From NCBI GenBank assembly GCA_031272085.1, contig JAISUN010000138.1:1-42582 (forward strand): DNA of 42,582 bases, read 5' to 3'. Every line of letters begins with the position of its first letter. The stretch's first letter is position 1. Below are positions 1 to 7,239 of this stretch, piece by piece. Position numbers and translations under genes: made by a program. The notes beneath the pieces were generated by a model. The model worked only from the letters and a program-made list of their open reading frames with translations, was not told the DNA's origin and did no database searches. Source of the stretch: Dysgonamonadaceae bacterium (GTDB lineage Bacteria; Bacteroidota; Bacteroidia; Bacteroidales; Azobacteroidaceae).

Positions 1-315
1 ATTGCCGCCGTTTCGGGGATGGGACTGCTGATTTCCAATTATTCCTCGACCATGCAGCAGGCGATGTTTGTGATTTTCTTTTTTATGATAATCCTGTTGC
101 TGATTAGCGGACTGTTCACGCCGATAGCCAGTATGCCGCAGTGGGCGCAGACTTTCACCATATTCAACCCCTTGCGCTATTTCATCGAAATTATGCGGAA
201 TACCTTCCTGAAAGGAAGTTCATTTGTAAATAATTTGCCGCAAATGGGTTCTTTGATTATCTTTGCAGTGATTTTAAACGCCTGGGCGATTATCAGTTAC
301 AGAAAAAGCGCGTGA
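1..315 (+). CDS. ABC-2 type transporter permease, C-terminal part
   Basis: The reading frame is open from base 1 to a TGA at 313-315, so only the last 104 residues of a longer membrane protein are present. What is visible is a hydrophobic segment (around residues 25-44), a short loop ending in the pattern FNPLRYFIEIMR, and a final hydrophobic segment before a basic tail (SYRKSA). This layout, with the 'NPLRY' loop before the last helix, is typical of ABC-2 permeases of the YhhJ/YbhR type, which export drugs or other substrates with a partner ATPase. The ATPase and the N-terminal half must lie upstream of the window. The next gene starts two bases after the stop, so they may be co-transcribed, although the functions do not obviously match. 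Confidence 0.8.
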   Translation: MAAVSGMGLLISNYSSTMQQAMFVIFFFMIILLLISGLFTPIASMPQWAQTFTIFNPLRYFIEIMRNTFLKGSSFVNNLPQMGSLIIFAVILNAWAIISYRKSA

Positions 316-317
316 AA

Positions 318-1247
318 ATGAATATTGAAGCCTTCTACAAGCAACAAATCGAGGCTTGGCCGACGGCAGCCGAAAATTACGGGCAACTGAAATCAGTTGT
401 CAGTAAAAGCATTGATTTTGAGGGATTTAAGATTGACGTCCAGTTCAATCCCGAAAGAATCCGCTCGACTGCCGCAAAAGTTGATTCCGATTCAATCGGG
501 AAACGCCCCTGTTTCCTCTGTGCCGAAAACCGTCCCGAAGCGCAGCAAACGCTTGATTATCAGGGCAAATATTCAATTTTGGTAAACCCCTACCCCGTTG
601 CCGAGCGTCATCTCACAATTCCCGAAAACTGTCATCAAGACCAGAAAATCGAAGGCAGAATCGGCGATATGCTGGCTCTGGCAGCGGATTTGAACGATTA
701 TACCCTGCTTTACAACGGGCCTAAATCCGGCGCTTCGGCTCCCGACCACTTTCATTTTCAGGCAATTAAGCGAAATATTATGCCTTTTGAGCGCGATTTC
801 CGCAATTTCCGCGGCAAAACCCTGATAAAATCAGAGAATGAAGGTAATATCCTGAATATGAGGAACTACCTGCGGAAAGTTTTTATTTTTGAAAGCAAAA
901 ATCCCGCATGGATAGAAGAAAAATTTAACATTTTAGTTGAAGCGATGCGGAAAATTTTCCCGTCCGAGCCGGAGCCGGGCATGAATATTCTGCTCTGGAA
1001 TGATGGCGAAACCCGCTGCCTATCGGTATTTCCAAGAAGCCGCCACCGTCCCCGACAGTTTTTCCAAGAAGGCGGCGCTCAAATTATGATTTCCCCCGGC
1101 GCTGTCGATATGGCCGGAACGCTGATTACCGCCCGCCAAGCGGATTTCGACAGAATTGACGCCCTGCTTCTCGCCGATATTTTTGAGCAGGTCAGTATCG
1201 ACGACGATGCGGAGCAGGGGATTGTTTCTGCGCTTTTTTTGCCTTAA
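318..1247 (+). CDS. DUF4922 protein, HIT-superfamily nucleotide phosphorylase/transferase-like
   Basis: A 309-residue soluble protein with no signal peptide. Residues 144-148 read H-F-H-F-Q, the HxHxQ catalytic signature of the galactose-1-phosphate uridylyltransferase / Ap4A phosphorylase branch of the HIT superfamily. It is preceded by a conserved-looking GPKSGASAPD stretch. Residues 65-68 form a CxxC (CFLC) near an N-terminal ENRP motif. The family is annotated as DUF4922 in Bacteroidales; its substrate is not known to me. I chose the ATG at 318, two bases after the upstream stop; a GTG at 312 overlapping that stop is the alternative. The following gene is a cytosolic-looking SpoIID homologue, which hints at handling cell-wall sugars or sugar nucleotides, but that is inference. 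Confidence 0.75.
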   Translation: MNIEAFYKQQIEAWPTAAENYGQLKSVVSKSIDFEGFKIDVQFNPERIRSTAAKVDSDSIGKRPCFLCAENRPEAQQTLDYQGKYSILVNPYPVAERHLTIPENCHQDQKIEGRIGDMLALAADLNDYTLLYNGPKSGASAPDHFHFQAIKRNIMPFERDFRNFRGKTLIKSENEGNILNMRNYLRKVFIFESKNPAWIEEKFNILVEAMRKIFPSEPEPGMNILLWNDGETRCLSVFPRSRHRPRQFFQEGGAQIMISPGAVDMAGTLITARQADFDRIDALLLADIFEQVSIDDDAEQGIVSALFLP

Positions 1248-1258
1248 CCTTGATTTTG

Positions 1259-1303
1259 TTACCACAAAGGACACAAAAAATCTTCTTAATCTTGTGAAAA
1301 TCG
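1259..1303. repeat. Possible remnant of a dispersed CACAAAGGACACAAA-type repeat
   Basis: This intergenic stretch contains two tandem copies of a CACAAAGG/CACAAAAA unit followed by a run containing CTTGTGAAAAT. It resembles a low-complexity dispersed intergenic repeat that I recall from several bacterial phyla, often near GxxExxY genes. No such gene is present here, so it could be a relic or chance. Confidence 0.25.
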
Positions 1304-1396
1304 CGGTTAAAATAACGGCTCTGGCTATTATCATTTAGCGAAATTTTTGGGGCGATGAAAAAACTAAAATTTCAACAAAAATCAAAAAATATTCCA

Positions 1397-1404
1397 TATC
1401 TTTG
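1397..1404 (+). promoter_or_regulatory. Bacteroidota -7 promoter element for the SpoIID gene
   Basis: TATCTTTG matches the TAnnTTTG -7 consensus and lies 22 bases before the ATG at 1427. No good -33 TTTG is visible at the right spacing. Confidence 0.6.
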
Positions 1405-1426
1405 CACATAAATTTCCAATATCATT

Positions 1427-2569
1427 ATGACCCAACCCGAAATAAGTATCGGAATCCTCTCGGCCGGCGAGATTTGCGTAAAGAATAATCCCGGAAACAA
1501 CTCGTTTATCATTAAAAATGTTGTTTTCGGAAAGGAATTTCATTGGGAAAGGCGGGAAGACCAGGAATTTCGCGGCGAACTGAAAATAATCCGCGAAAAC
1601 GGGCTGCTGACAGCCGTTAACGTGATTCCGATAGAAGAATACCTCGAAAGCGTGATTTCATCGGAAATGTCGGCCGCTTCGTCGCTCGAATTTTTGAAGG
1701 CTCACGCCGTCATTTCGCGCAGTTGGCTGATGGCTCAAATCGAAAAATCGAAAAGCCCCGACAAGGGAAAACACGCATCAATAACGGAAACCGAAACAGA
1801 ATACATACGCTGGTGGGACCGCGAAGACCACGAAAATTTCGACGTTTGCGCCGACGACCATTGTCAGCGTTACCAAGGTATTGCAAGAGTTTCTTCGCCC
1901 TGCGTGAAGGAGGCCGTTCAAGCCACTTTCGGCGAGTTCCTGACTTACGAAGGGCGGATTTGCGACACGCGCTTTTACAAGTGTTGCGGCGGACGGACGG
2001 AAAATTTTGAATCCTGCTGGGAGCCGGAGCCTCATTCGTATTTGACCTCAATAGTCGATACAGACGCCGACGGAAGCGTGTTTTGCGACACCAAGGACAG
2101 CGCCGTCCTCGCTCAATTCCTGAATGATTACGATTTGGAAACTACCGATTTCTACCGCTGGCAAGTAACTTACAGCCAGGAAGAAATCAGCAATCTGATA
2201 AAGCGCAAAACAGGCTGGGATTTCGGACAAATCATTGATTTGCAGCCGGTTGAAATAGGAGCGTCAGGACGGATAGTTCGCCTGAAAATTATCGGGACAA
2301 AACTTGTGAAAACCATTGGAAAAGAACTGTTTATCCGCAAAGCGCTGTCGGAATCTCATCTTTACAGTTCGGCTTTTACCGTAGGTAAAAAGTTTGCAGA
2401 TGCCGACCGGAGCGGGATTCCCAGCGAGTTTACGCTGCACGGTTCGGGCTGGGGACACGGCGTAGGCCTTTGCCAGACAGGAGCGGCGGTTATGGCCGCC
2501 AAGGGCTTCAATTACAAGCAGATACTCGAACATTATTTTCCCGGAAGCAAGTTGGAAAAACTGTACTAA
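1427..2569 (+). CDS. SpoIID/LytB domain protein without a signal peptide
   Basis: A 380-residue protein of the SpoIID/LytB family. SpoIID of Bacillus is a lytic transglycosylase that acts on glycan strands stripped of stem peptides. The core is recognisable: an IPIEEYLESVISSEM block (catalytic-type Glu at residue 80), AHAVISRSW, a cysteine-rich FYKCCGGRTE block (Cys186, Cys187, with Cys197 nearby), and a C-terminal GSGWGHGVGLCQTGA block. Unlike classical SpoIID/LytB there is no N-terminal hydrophobic helix. An in-frame TAA at 1409-1411 just upstream rules out a longer start, so the protein should remain in the cytosol. It has its own promoter-like element and follows the DUF4922 gene. A role in cytoplasmic peptidoglycan-fragment processing is plausible but inferred. 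Confidence 0.85.
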   Translation: MTQPEISIGILSAGEICVKNNPGNNSFIIKNVVFGKEFHWERREDQEFRGELKIIRENGLLTAVNVIPIEEYLESVISSEMSAASSLEFLKAHAVISRSWLMAQIEKSKSPDKGKHASITETETEYIRWWDREDHENFDVCADDHCQRYQGIARVSSPCVKEAVQATFGEFLTYEGRICDTRFYKCCGGRTENFESCWEPEPHSYLTSIVDTDADGSVFCDTKDSAVLAQFLNDYDLETTDFYRWQVTYSQEEISNLIKRKTGWDFGQIIDLQPVEIGASGRIVRLKIIGTKLVKTIGKELFIRKALSESHLYSSAFTVGKKFADADRSGIPSEFTLHGSGWGHGVGLCQTGAAVMAAKGFNYKQILEHYFPGSKLEKLY

Positions 2570-2573
2570 AAAA

Positions 2574-2624
2574 ACGCCGGCTTGTGTTGAAACGAGCCGG
2601 CGTCATTGCGGCGTTTAGGCCGCA
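2574..2624. terminator. Paired hairpins between convergent SpoIID and pnp genes
   Basis: A perfect 9-bp stem ACGCCGGCT / AGCCGGCGT (2574-2582 and 2595-2603) is followed by a second 6-bp stem TGCGGC / GCCGCA (2607-2612 and 2619-2624). They sit between the two converging stop codons and probably stop transcription from either side, although no long T-run follows on the plus strand. Confidence 0.6.
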
Positions 2625-2644
2625 TTATGAAAACAACTTAAATT

Positions 2645-4840
2645 TTATCTTCTTGGAGGTCTGCCGCCTTCGGGACGTTCAGAGCGTTCGCGCCTTTCGG
2701 GACGCGGGCTTTCCTTATAACCTTCGGGACGCGGCAGCAAGGCTTTGCGCGAGAGTTTGAACTTGCCGGTTTTCTGGTCGATATCAACAAGTTTTACCTC
2801 AATCGTATCGCCTTCTTTCAAGCCTGATTCTTCAACAGTTTCGAGGCGTTTCCAGTCGATTTCGGATATGTGGAGCAGTCCGTCGCGACCGGGCAAAAAT
2901 TCCACAAACGCGCCGTAAGGCATTATCGAGCGCACTTTTCCTTCGTAAACTTCGTTCACTTCGGGAACGGCGACTATGCCCTTAATCTTTGCGATAGCGG
3001 CGTCGATAGAATCTTTGTTGGAAGCGGCAACTTCTACGCGGCCAATTCCGTCGATTTCTTCAATCGTAATCGTAGTGCCGGTTTCTTCCTGCATCCCCTG
3101 GATAATTTTTCCGCCCGGGCCAATCACTGCGCCGATAAATTCTTTGGCAATAATCAGCACTTCGATTCTCGGAGCGTGGGGTTTGAGGTCGGCGCGGGGT
3201 TCGGAAATTGTTTCCATCAGTTTTCCGAGGATGTATTCGCGACCCTGTTTTGCCTGTGCCAGAGCGTTTTCCAAAATTTCGTAAGAAAGTCCGTCCACTT
3301 TAATATCCATTTGCGTAGCGGTAATTCCGTCGCGGGTTCCGGTAACTTTGAAGTCCATATCGCCGAGGTGGTCTTCGTCGCCGAGAATATCGGAAAGAAC
3401 AGCGTAATTCTGTCCTTTGTTTTCCGAAATAAGTCCCATTGCGATGCCGGAAACCGGTTTTTTAATCTGAACGCCGGCGTCCATCAGAGCCAGAGTTCCC
3501 GAACATACGGTAGCCATCGACGACGAGCCGTTTGATTCGAGAATATCGGAAACTATGCGGATGCAATAAGGATAATTTTCGGGAATCATATTTTTGAGCG
3601 CCCGGTGAGCGAGGTTTCCGTGGCCAATTTCGCGGCGGCCTACTCCCCGTTGGGGTTTTGCTTCGCCGGTAGCGTAAGGCGGGAAATTGTAGTGCAGCAG
3701 GAAGCGCTCGTTATCGCGAACCAGCACGTCGTCGATAAGTTTTTCGTCGAGTTTGGTTCCGAGGGTAACGGTGGCTAAGGCCTGCGTTTCGCCGCGGGTA
3801 AAGACAGCCGCTCCGTGAGGGCCGGGGATATAATCGACTTCCGACCAGATGGGGCGTATATCGGTAGTTTTGCGTCCGTCGAGGCGGATACCTTCGTCGA
3901 GTATGCAGCGGCGCATCGCTTCTTTTTCCACATCGTGGTAGTAGCGGGCTATCAGGGCTGCTTTTTCGTCGGTCAGTTCCTCTTCGGTAAACTGCGCTTT
4001 GTATTCTTCTACGATTGCTTCAAAAGCCTCTGTGCGTTCGTGTTTGCCCTGTCCTGATTTTGCTACGGCATAAACTTTGTCGTAGAGTTTGGCTTTCACG
4101 TCGGCACGCAGGTCTTCGTCGTTCACTTCGTGGTTGTATTCGGCTTTCACGTCGGTTCCGAGTTCTTTCATAAGGTCGATTTGCGCCTGGCACATCACCT
4201 TAATTGTTTCGTGAGCGAATTTTATGGCGTCGAGCATTTCCTTTTCCGAAACTTCCTTCATTTCGCCTTCGACCATCATAATATTGTCGATGGTTGCGCC
4301 TACCATAATATCTATGTCGGCTTTCGCAAGTTCCGAAAATGTAGGATTAATCTTTAACTGTCCGTCGATTCGGGCTACCCTCACTTCGGCAATCGGGCCG
4401 TTGAAAGGAATAGTCGAAACAGCGAGGGCTGTCGAAGCGGCAAGGCCTGCTAAGGCGTCGGGCATATCTTCGCCGTCGGACGAGAAAAGGATAATGTTTA
4501 CAAAAACTTCTGCGTGGAAATTGTCCGGGAAGAGCGGGCGCAAAGCGCGGTCAACCAGACGGCAAGTCAGGATTTCATTGTCCGAAGCCCTGCCTTCTCT
4601 TTTAGTAAAACCGCCCGGATAGCGTCCGAAAGCGGAGTATTTTTCTTTGTACTCAACTTGCAACGGCATAAAATCCGTGCCGGGAACAGCGTCCTTGGCC
4701 GCGCAAACCGTAGCCAGAATCATTGTATTGTTCATTCGGAGTTCGACCGAGCCGTTGGCCTGTTTAGCCAACTTTCCGGTTTCGAGGGTAATGACTCTTC
4801 CATCACCCAGTTCAATTGTTTTCTTAATTGGATTAATCAT
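2645..4840 (-). CDS. pnp: Polyribonucleotide nucleotidyltransferase (PNPase)
   Basis: A 731-residue PNPase of normal length. It degrades RNA 3'-to-5' by phosphorolysis in the cytoplasm. The order is: first RNase PH-like domain (containing [14 protein letters not shown] and RALRPLF), an all-helical linker, the second RNase PH domain (residues about 330-550, containing [13 protein letters not shown] and the [11 protein letters not shown] block), a KH domain ([11 protein letters not shown]), an S1 domain ([15 protein letters not shown] and GLLHISEI) and an Arg/Pro/Glu-rich tail. The tail is the only unusual part and may add RNA affinity. The start is the ATG 43 bases downstream of a -7 element. 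The gene is monocistronic and divergent from the lipoprotein gene at 4948. Confidence 0.97.
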   Translation of the reverse strand: MINPIKKTIELGDGRVITLETGKLAKQANGSVELRMNNTMILATVCAAKDAVPGTDFMPLQVEYKEKYSAFGRYPGGFTKREGRASDNEILTCRLVDRALRPLFPDNFHAEVFVNIILFSSDGEDMPDALAGLAASTALAVSTIPFNGPIAEVRVARIDGQLKINPTFSELAKADIDIMVGATIDNIMMVEGEMKEVSEKEMLDAIKFAHETIKVMCQAQIDLMKELGTDVKAEYNHEVNDEDLRADVKAKLYDKVYAVAKSGQGKHERTEAFEAIVEEYKAQFTEEELTDEKAALIARYYHDVEKEAMRRCILDEGIRLDGRKTTDIRPIWSEVDYIPGPHGAAVFTRGETQALATVTLGTKLDEKLIDDVLVRDNERFLLHYNFPPYATGEAKPQRGVGRREIGHGNLAHRALKNMIPENYPYCIRIVSDILESNGSSSMATVCSGTLALMDAGVQIKKPVSGIAMGLISENKGQNYAVLSDILGDEDHLGDMDFKVTGTRDGITATQMDIKVDGLSYEILENALAQAKQGREYILGKLMETISEPRADLKPHAPRIEVLIIAKEFIGAVIGPGGKIIQGMQEETGTTITIEEIDGIGRVEVAASNKDSIDAAIAKIKGIVAVPEVNEVYEGKVRSIMPYGAFVEFLPGRDGLLHISEIDWKRLETVEESGLKEGDTIEVKLVDIDQKTGKFKLSRKALLPRPEGYKESPRPERRERSERPEGGRPPRR

Positions 4841-4882
4841 AAATAATCTTAATATAATATACTTTCTTCTCTAAAAATCGTG

Positions 4883-4890
4883 CAAAGATA
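4883..4890 (-). promoter_or_regulatory. Bacteroidota -7 element for pnp
   Basis: On the minus strand this reads TATCTTTG followed by C, matching TAnnTTTG. It is divergent from the element at 4914-4921 with only 23 bases between them, so the two genes share a compact control region. Confidence 0.65.
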
Positions 4891-4913
4891 ATTAAAAATA
4901 AGGGAAATAATTG

Positions 4914-4921
4914 TATATTTG
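4914..4921 (+). promoter_or_regulatory. Bacteroidota -7 element for the DUF4369 lipoprotein gene
   Basis: TATATTTG matches TAnnTTTG and lies 26 bases upstream of the ATG at 4948. No convincing -33 element. Confidence 0.6.
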
Positions 4922-4947
4922 CACAAAATTTCATATTATAACAAAAA

Positions 4948-6120
4948 ATGACAAGAAAAAACATCGTAAAATTCGTATTTTCAGGTCTTGTTTTTGCGCT
5001 TGCGGCTACCGGTTGCGCCGACAAAAACAAGTTTACCATTGAAGGAAAAGTTAAGGACGGAGCCGGAAAAATTCTCTATTTCGAGAACATTACCACTAAC
5101 TCAATCCTTACGCTCGACTCCGTAAAACTCGGCGGCGACGGCAATTTCAAGTTCAAACACGCTCGTCCCGAAGCGCCTGATTTTTACCGCATCCGGCTGA
5201 ACAGGCAATTCATAACCATTGCTGTCGATAGTACGGAAACTGTTGATATTCAGACTGATACCCTTTATTTTGCAGCAAACTGCATTATCGGCGGTTCGCC
5301 CGAATCGGAAAAAATAAAAGTCCTTGCCGCTTTGCAGGCCAAAACGGGCGAGGCTTACAATAATCTTCAAAAACAGTTTGCAGCAAAGGCGGTTACGACC
5401 GACGAATACGTTGCCGGCGTAAACAGTGCGATTGACGAATATAAAGCCAAGGCTCGCGAATATATTTACGCCGCTCCGGGTTCGGCTTCGGCCTATTTCG
5501 CTCTGTTGCAGCAAATTAATAAACTGCTGATTTTCGACCCTTATGAAAAAGCCGACTCAAAAGCCTTCGGCGCAGTGGCCAACGTTTGGAATATGAATTA
5601 TCCTAACGCCGCACGCACAAAGCAACTTGTAGGGCTTTACGCACAAGGACTTGCGGCAATCCGAGGCGAAAACGGCGGCGGTATTTCCGAAAAAGTGAAA
5701 GAGATGGACAGCCGCGATTATTTCGACTTCACGCTGCCGTCGGTAAACGATATGCCCGTCCGCCTGTCGGAAGTCGGCAAGGGAAAAGTTGTGCTGCTCG
5801 ACTTTACGGCGCAGGCAATGGAAGATTCGCCTGCCCACAACCGTTTGCTGGCGCAGGTTTATGCCAAATTTCATCCTCTGGGACTGGAAATTGTGCAGGT
5901 TTCGCTCGATACCGACACGCATTTCTGGAAAAATGCAGTAGTAAACCTGCCCTGGATTTCGCTGTTGGACGCCGAATCGGTGCGTTCCGACATAGTGAAG
6001 CGGTATAATGTTACAAAAATTCCGGTTGCTTTTGTCCTTAATAAGGAAGGCGAGTGCGTGAAGCGTTTCGACGCCTTCGATTCGATGGAAAAAGAACTCG
6101 AACCGCTGTTAAAGCGTTAA
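4948..6120 (+). CDS. DUF4369 / thioredoxin-fold lipoprotein lacking the CXXC active site
   Basis: A 390-residue exported protein. The signal peptide ends in a lipobox with Cys23 (AATG-C), so it should be a lipoprotein. Residues about 28-115 form a DUF4369-like beta domain (FTIEGKVKDGAGKILYFEN), followed by a helical linker. Residues about 255-390 form a TlpA/AhpC-like thioredoxin fold (VVLLDFTA, then VSLDTD, and the cis-proline region VTKIPVAFVLNKEG). In active family members the strand ending VVLxFWA is followed by WCxPC; here that place reads QAMEDSP with no cysteine. The domain is therefore probably not a thiol oxidoreductase and may serve as a binding or scaffold module. It has its own promoter. 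Confidence 0.85.
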   Translation: MTRKNIVKFVFSGLVFALAATGCADKNKFTIEGKVKDGAGKILYFENITTNSILTLDSVKLGGDGNFKFKHARPEAPDFYRIRLNRQFITIAVDSTETVDIQTDTLYFAANCIIGGSPESEKIKVLAALQAKTGEAYNNLQKQFAAKAVTTDEYVAGVNSAIDEYKAKAREYIYAAPGSASAYFALLQQINKLLIFDPYEKADSKAFGAVANVWNMNYPNAARTKQLVGLYAQGLAAIRGENGGGISEKVKEMDSRDYFDFTLPSVNDMPVRLSEVGKGKVVLLDFTAQAMEDSPAHNRLLAQVYAKFHPLGLEIVQVSLDTDTHFWKNAVVNLPWISLLDAESVRSDIVKRYNVTKIPVAFVLNKEGECVKRFDAFDSMEKELEPLLKR

Positions 6121-6145
6121 AAATGTTGTAAAACATACTTTAAAT

Positions 6146-6176
6146 TTTGACGTTAAATAAAAAATCACTACTTTTG
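6146..6176 (+). promoter_or_regulatory. Full-consensus promoter of the greA leader
   Basis: TTTG (6146-6149), a 19-base spacer and TACTTTTG (6169-6176) match the Bacteroidota -33/-7 consensus. The expected transcript start is near 6183, about 108 bases before the greA ATG. Confidence 0.75.
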
Positions 6177-6193
6177 CATTGAAATAAACGTTG

Positions 6194-6241
6194 GAGTTCC
6201 GGTCTGAATGTGGCCGGAATTCTTTTTGTTTTTTTGTTTTT
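6194..6241 (+). terminator. Terminator-like hairpin in the greA leader
   Basis: A 9-bp stem pairs GAGTTCCGG (6194-6202) with CCGGAATTC (6214-6222), with one G-T pair and a loop of about 11 bases. It is followed by a T-rich tract (TTTTTGTTTTTTTGTTTTT). It could end transcription of the upstream lipoprotein gene. Because it also lies just downstream of the greA promoter, it could give early termination in the greA leader. Confidence 0.7.
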
Positions 6242-6290
6242 CGTAATAAAAATTTTTAAAAACTTAAATATTATCTAAAAATACAGAACT

Positions 6291-6761
6291 ATGGCTGTAC
6301 AGTACATGACCAAAGAGGGATACAATAAGTTAATTGAAGAAATAAACTACCTCGAATCGGAAAAACGCCCGGCTATTTCGCGACAGATTGCGGAAGCGCG
6401 GGACAAGGGCGACTTGTCGGAAAACGCCGAGTACGACGCCGCCAAAGAAGCGCAGGGAATCCTCGAAGCAAAGATTGCCCAGTTGAAGAACCTTGTATCT
6501 ACCGCCCGACTGATTGATGAAAACCGCATCTCGACCGACAGCGTGCAGATTATGAACAAAGTTACCCTGAAAAACGTCAAGAATAACCAAAAAATGGTTT
6601 ACACTCTCGTGTCGGAAAGCGAAGCCGACCTGAAACAGGGCAAAATCGCCGTCAATACCCCGATAGGAAAAGGACTGCTGGGCAAAAAAGTAGGCGAAAT
6701 TGCCGAAATAAAAGTGCCGAGCGGAATACTTAACCTCGAAATAATCGACATCTCGATATGA
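6291..6761 (+). CDS. greA: Transcription elongation factor GreA
   Basis: A 156-residue GreA of standard length. It rescues backtracked RNA polymerase by stimulating transcript cleavage through the secondary channel. The N-terminal coiled coil carries the tip motif GDLSENAEY with the two catalytic acidic residues Asp41 and Glu44. The C-terminal FKBP-like domain includes TPIGKGLLGKKVGE. The ATG at 6291 follows an AT-rich stretch with no Shine-Dalgarno. The gene overlaps the next one by four bases (ATGA), so greA and the HIT gene form an operon driven from the promoter at 6146-6176, with a terminator-like hairpin between promoter and start codon. Confidence 0.97.
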   Translation: MAVQYMTKEGYNKLIEEINYLESEKRPAISRQIAEARDKGDLSENAEYDAAKEAQGILEAKIAQLKNLVSTARLIDENRISTDSVQIMNKVTLKNVKNNQKMVYTLVSESEADLKQGKIAVNTPIGKGLLGKKVGEIAEIKVPSGILNLEIIDISI

Positions 6762-7156
6762 CAATTTTCAGCAAAATAATAGCCGGCGAAATACCGAGTT
6801 ACCGCGTGGCGGAAAACGAAAATTATTTCGCATTTCTCGACATCAACCCGATGGCGAAAGGACACGTTTTAGTCGTTCCCAAGCAGGAAACAGACTATAT
6901 CTTCGACTTGGACGACGCCGTTTTGAGCGGCCTTGCCGTCTTTGCAAAGCGCGTAGCCGAAGCAATCAAGGCGGCCATCCCCTGCCGGCGCGTAGGCGTT
7001 TTGGTTCTCGGAATGGAAGTGCCTCATACTCACGTACATCTGATTCCGCTCAATCAGGAAACCGACGTCGATATCTGCAAACCCAAACTGAAACTTGCTC
7101 CCGACGAATTTAAAGCAATTGCCGATGCTATCGCCGAAAAATTTTCTGCCAAATAA
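6758..7156 (+). CDS. HIT-family hydrolase
   Basis: A 132-residue histidine-triad protein, probably a nucleotide phosphoramidate or dinucleoside polyphosphate hydrolase. The N-terminus FSKIIAGEIPSYRV and the triad HTHVHLIP (His90, His92, His94) are diagnostic; the middle segment GHVLVVPK is also typical. The start overlaps the greA stop by ATGA, so translation is coupled. The pairing of GreA and a HIT protein recurs in Bacteroidota as far as I recall; why they are linked is unclear. Confidence 0.93.
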   Translation: MTIFSKIIAGEIPSYRVAENENYFAFLDINPMAKGHVLVVPKQETDYIFDLDDAVLSGLAVFAKRVAEAIKAAIPCRRVGVLVLGMEVPHTHVHLIPLNQETDVDICKPKLKLAPDEFKAIADAIAEKFSAK

Positions 7157-7184
7157 CGAAACAAAATTTTTCTTCCTTTTATTT

Positions 7185-7215
7185 TTTGATTTATCAAACA
7201 ATTTAATTACTTTTG
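7185..7215 (+). promoter_or_regulatory. Full-consensus promoter of the purH-mreB region
   Basis: TTTG (7185-7188), 19 bases, then TACTTTTG (7208-7215). This predicts a transcript start near 7222, which excludes the in-frame TTG at 7213 as the purH start and supports the ATG at 7240. It probably also drives the mre genes because the gap to mreB is only nine bases. Confidence 0.75.
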
Positions 7216-7239
7216 CAAATTCAAAATAGCGTAATTAAA

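Noticed and set aside
2870-3535. A 221-residue open frame on the plus strand
   Set aside because: It is antisense to pnp, with a composition (Phe/Asn/Gly-rich) expected of a shadow frame.
7213-7239. TTG start that would lengthen PurH by nine residues
   Set aside because: The TTG overlaps the -7 promoter element and lies before the predicted transcript start. The ATG at 7240 fits the family N-terminus.
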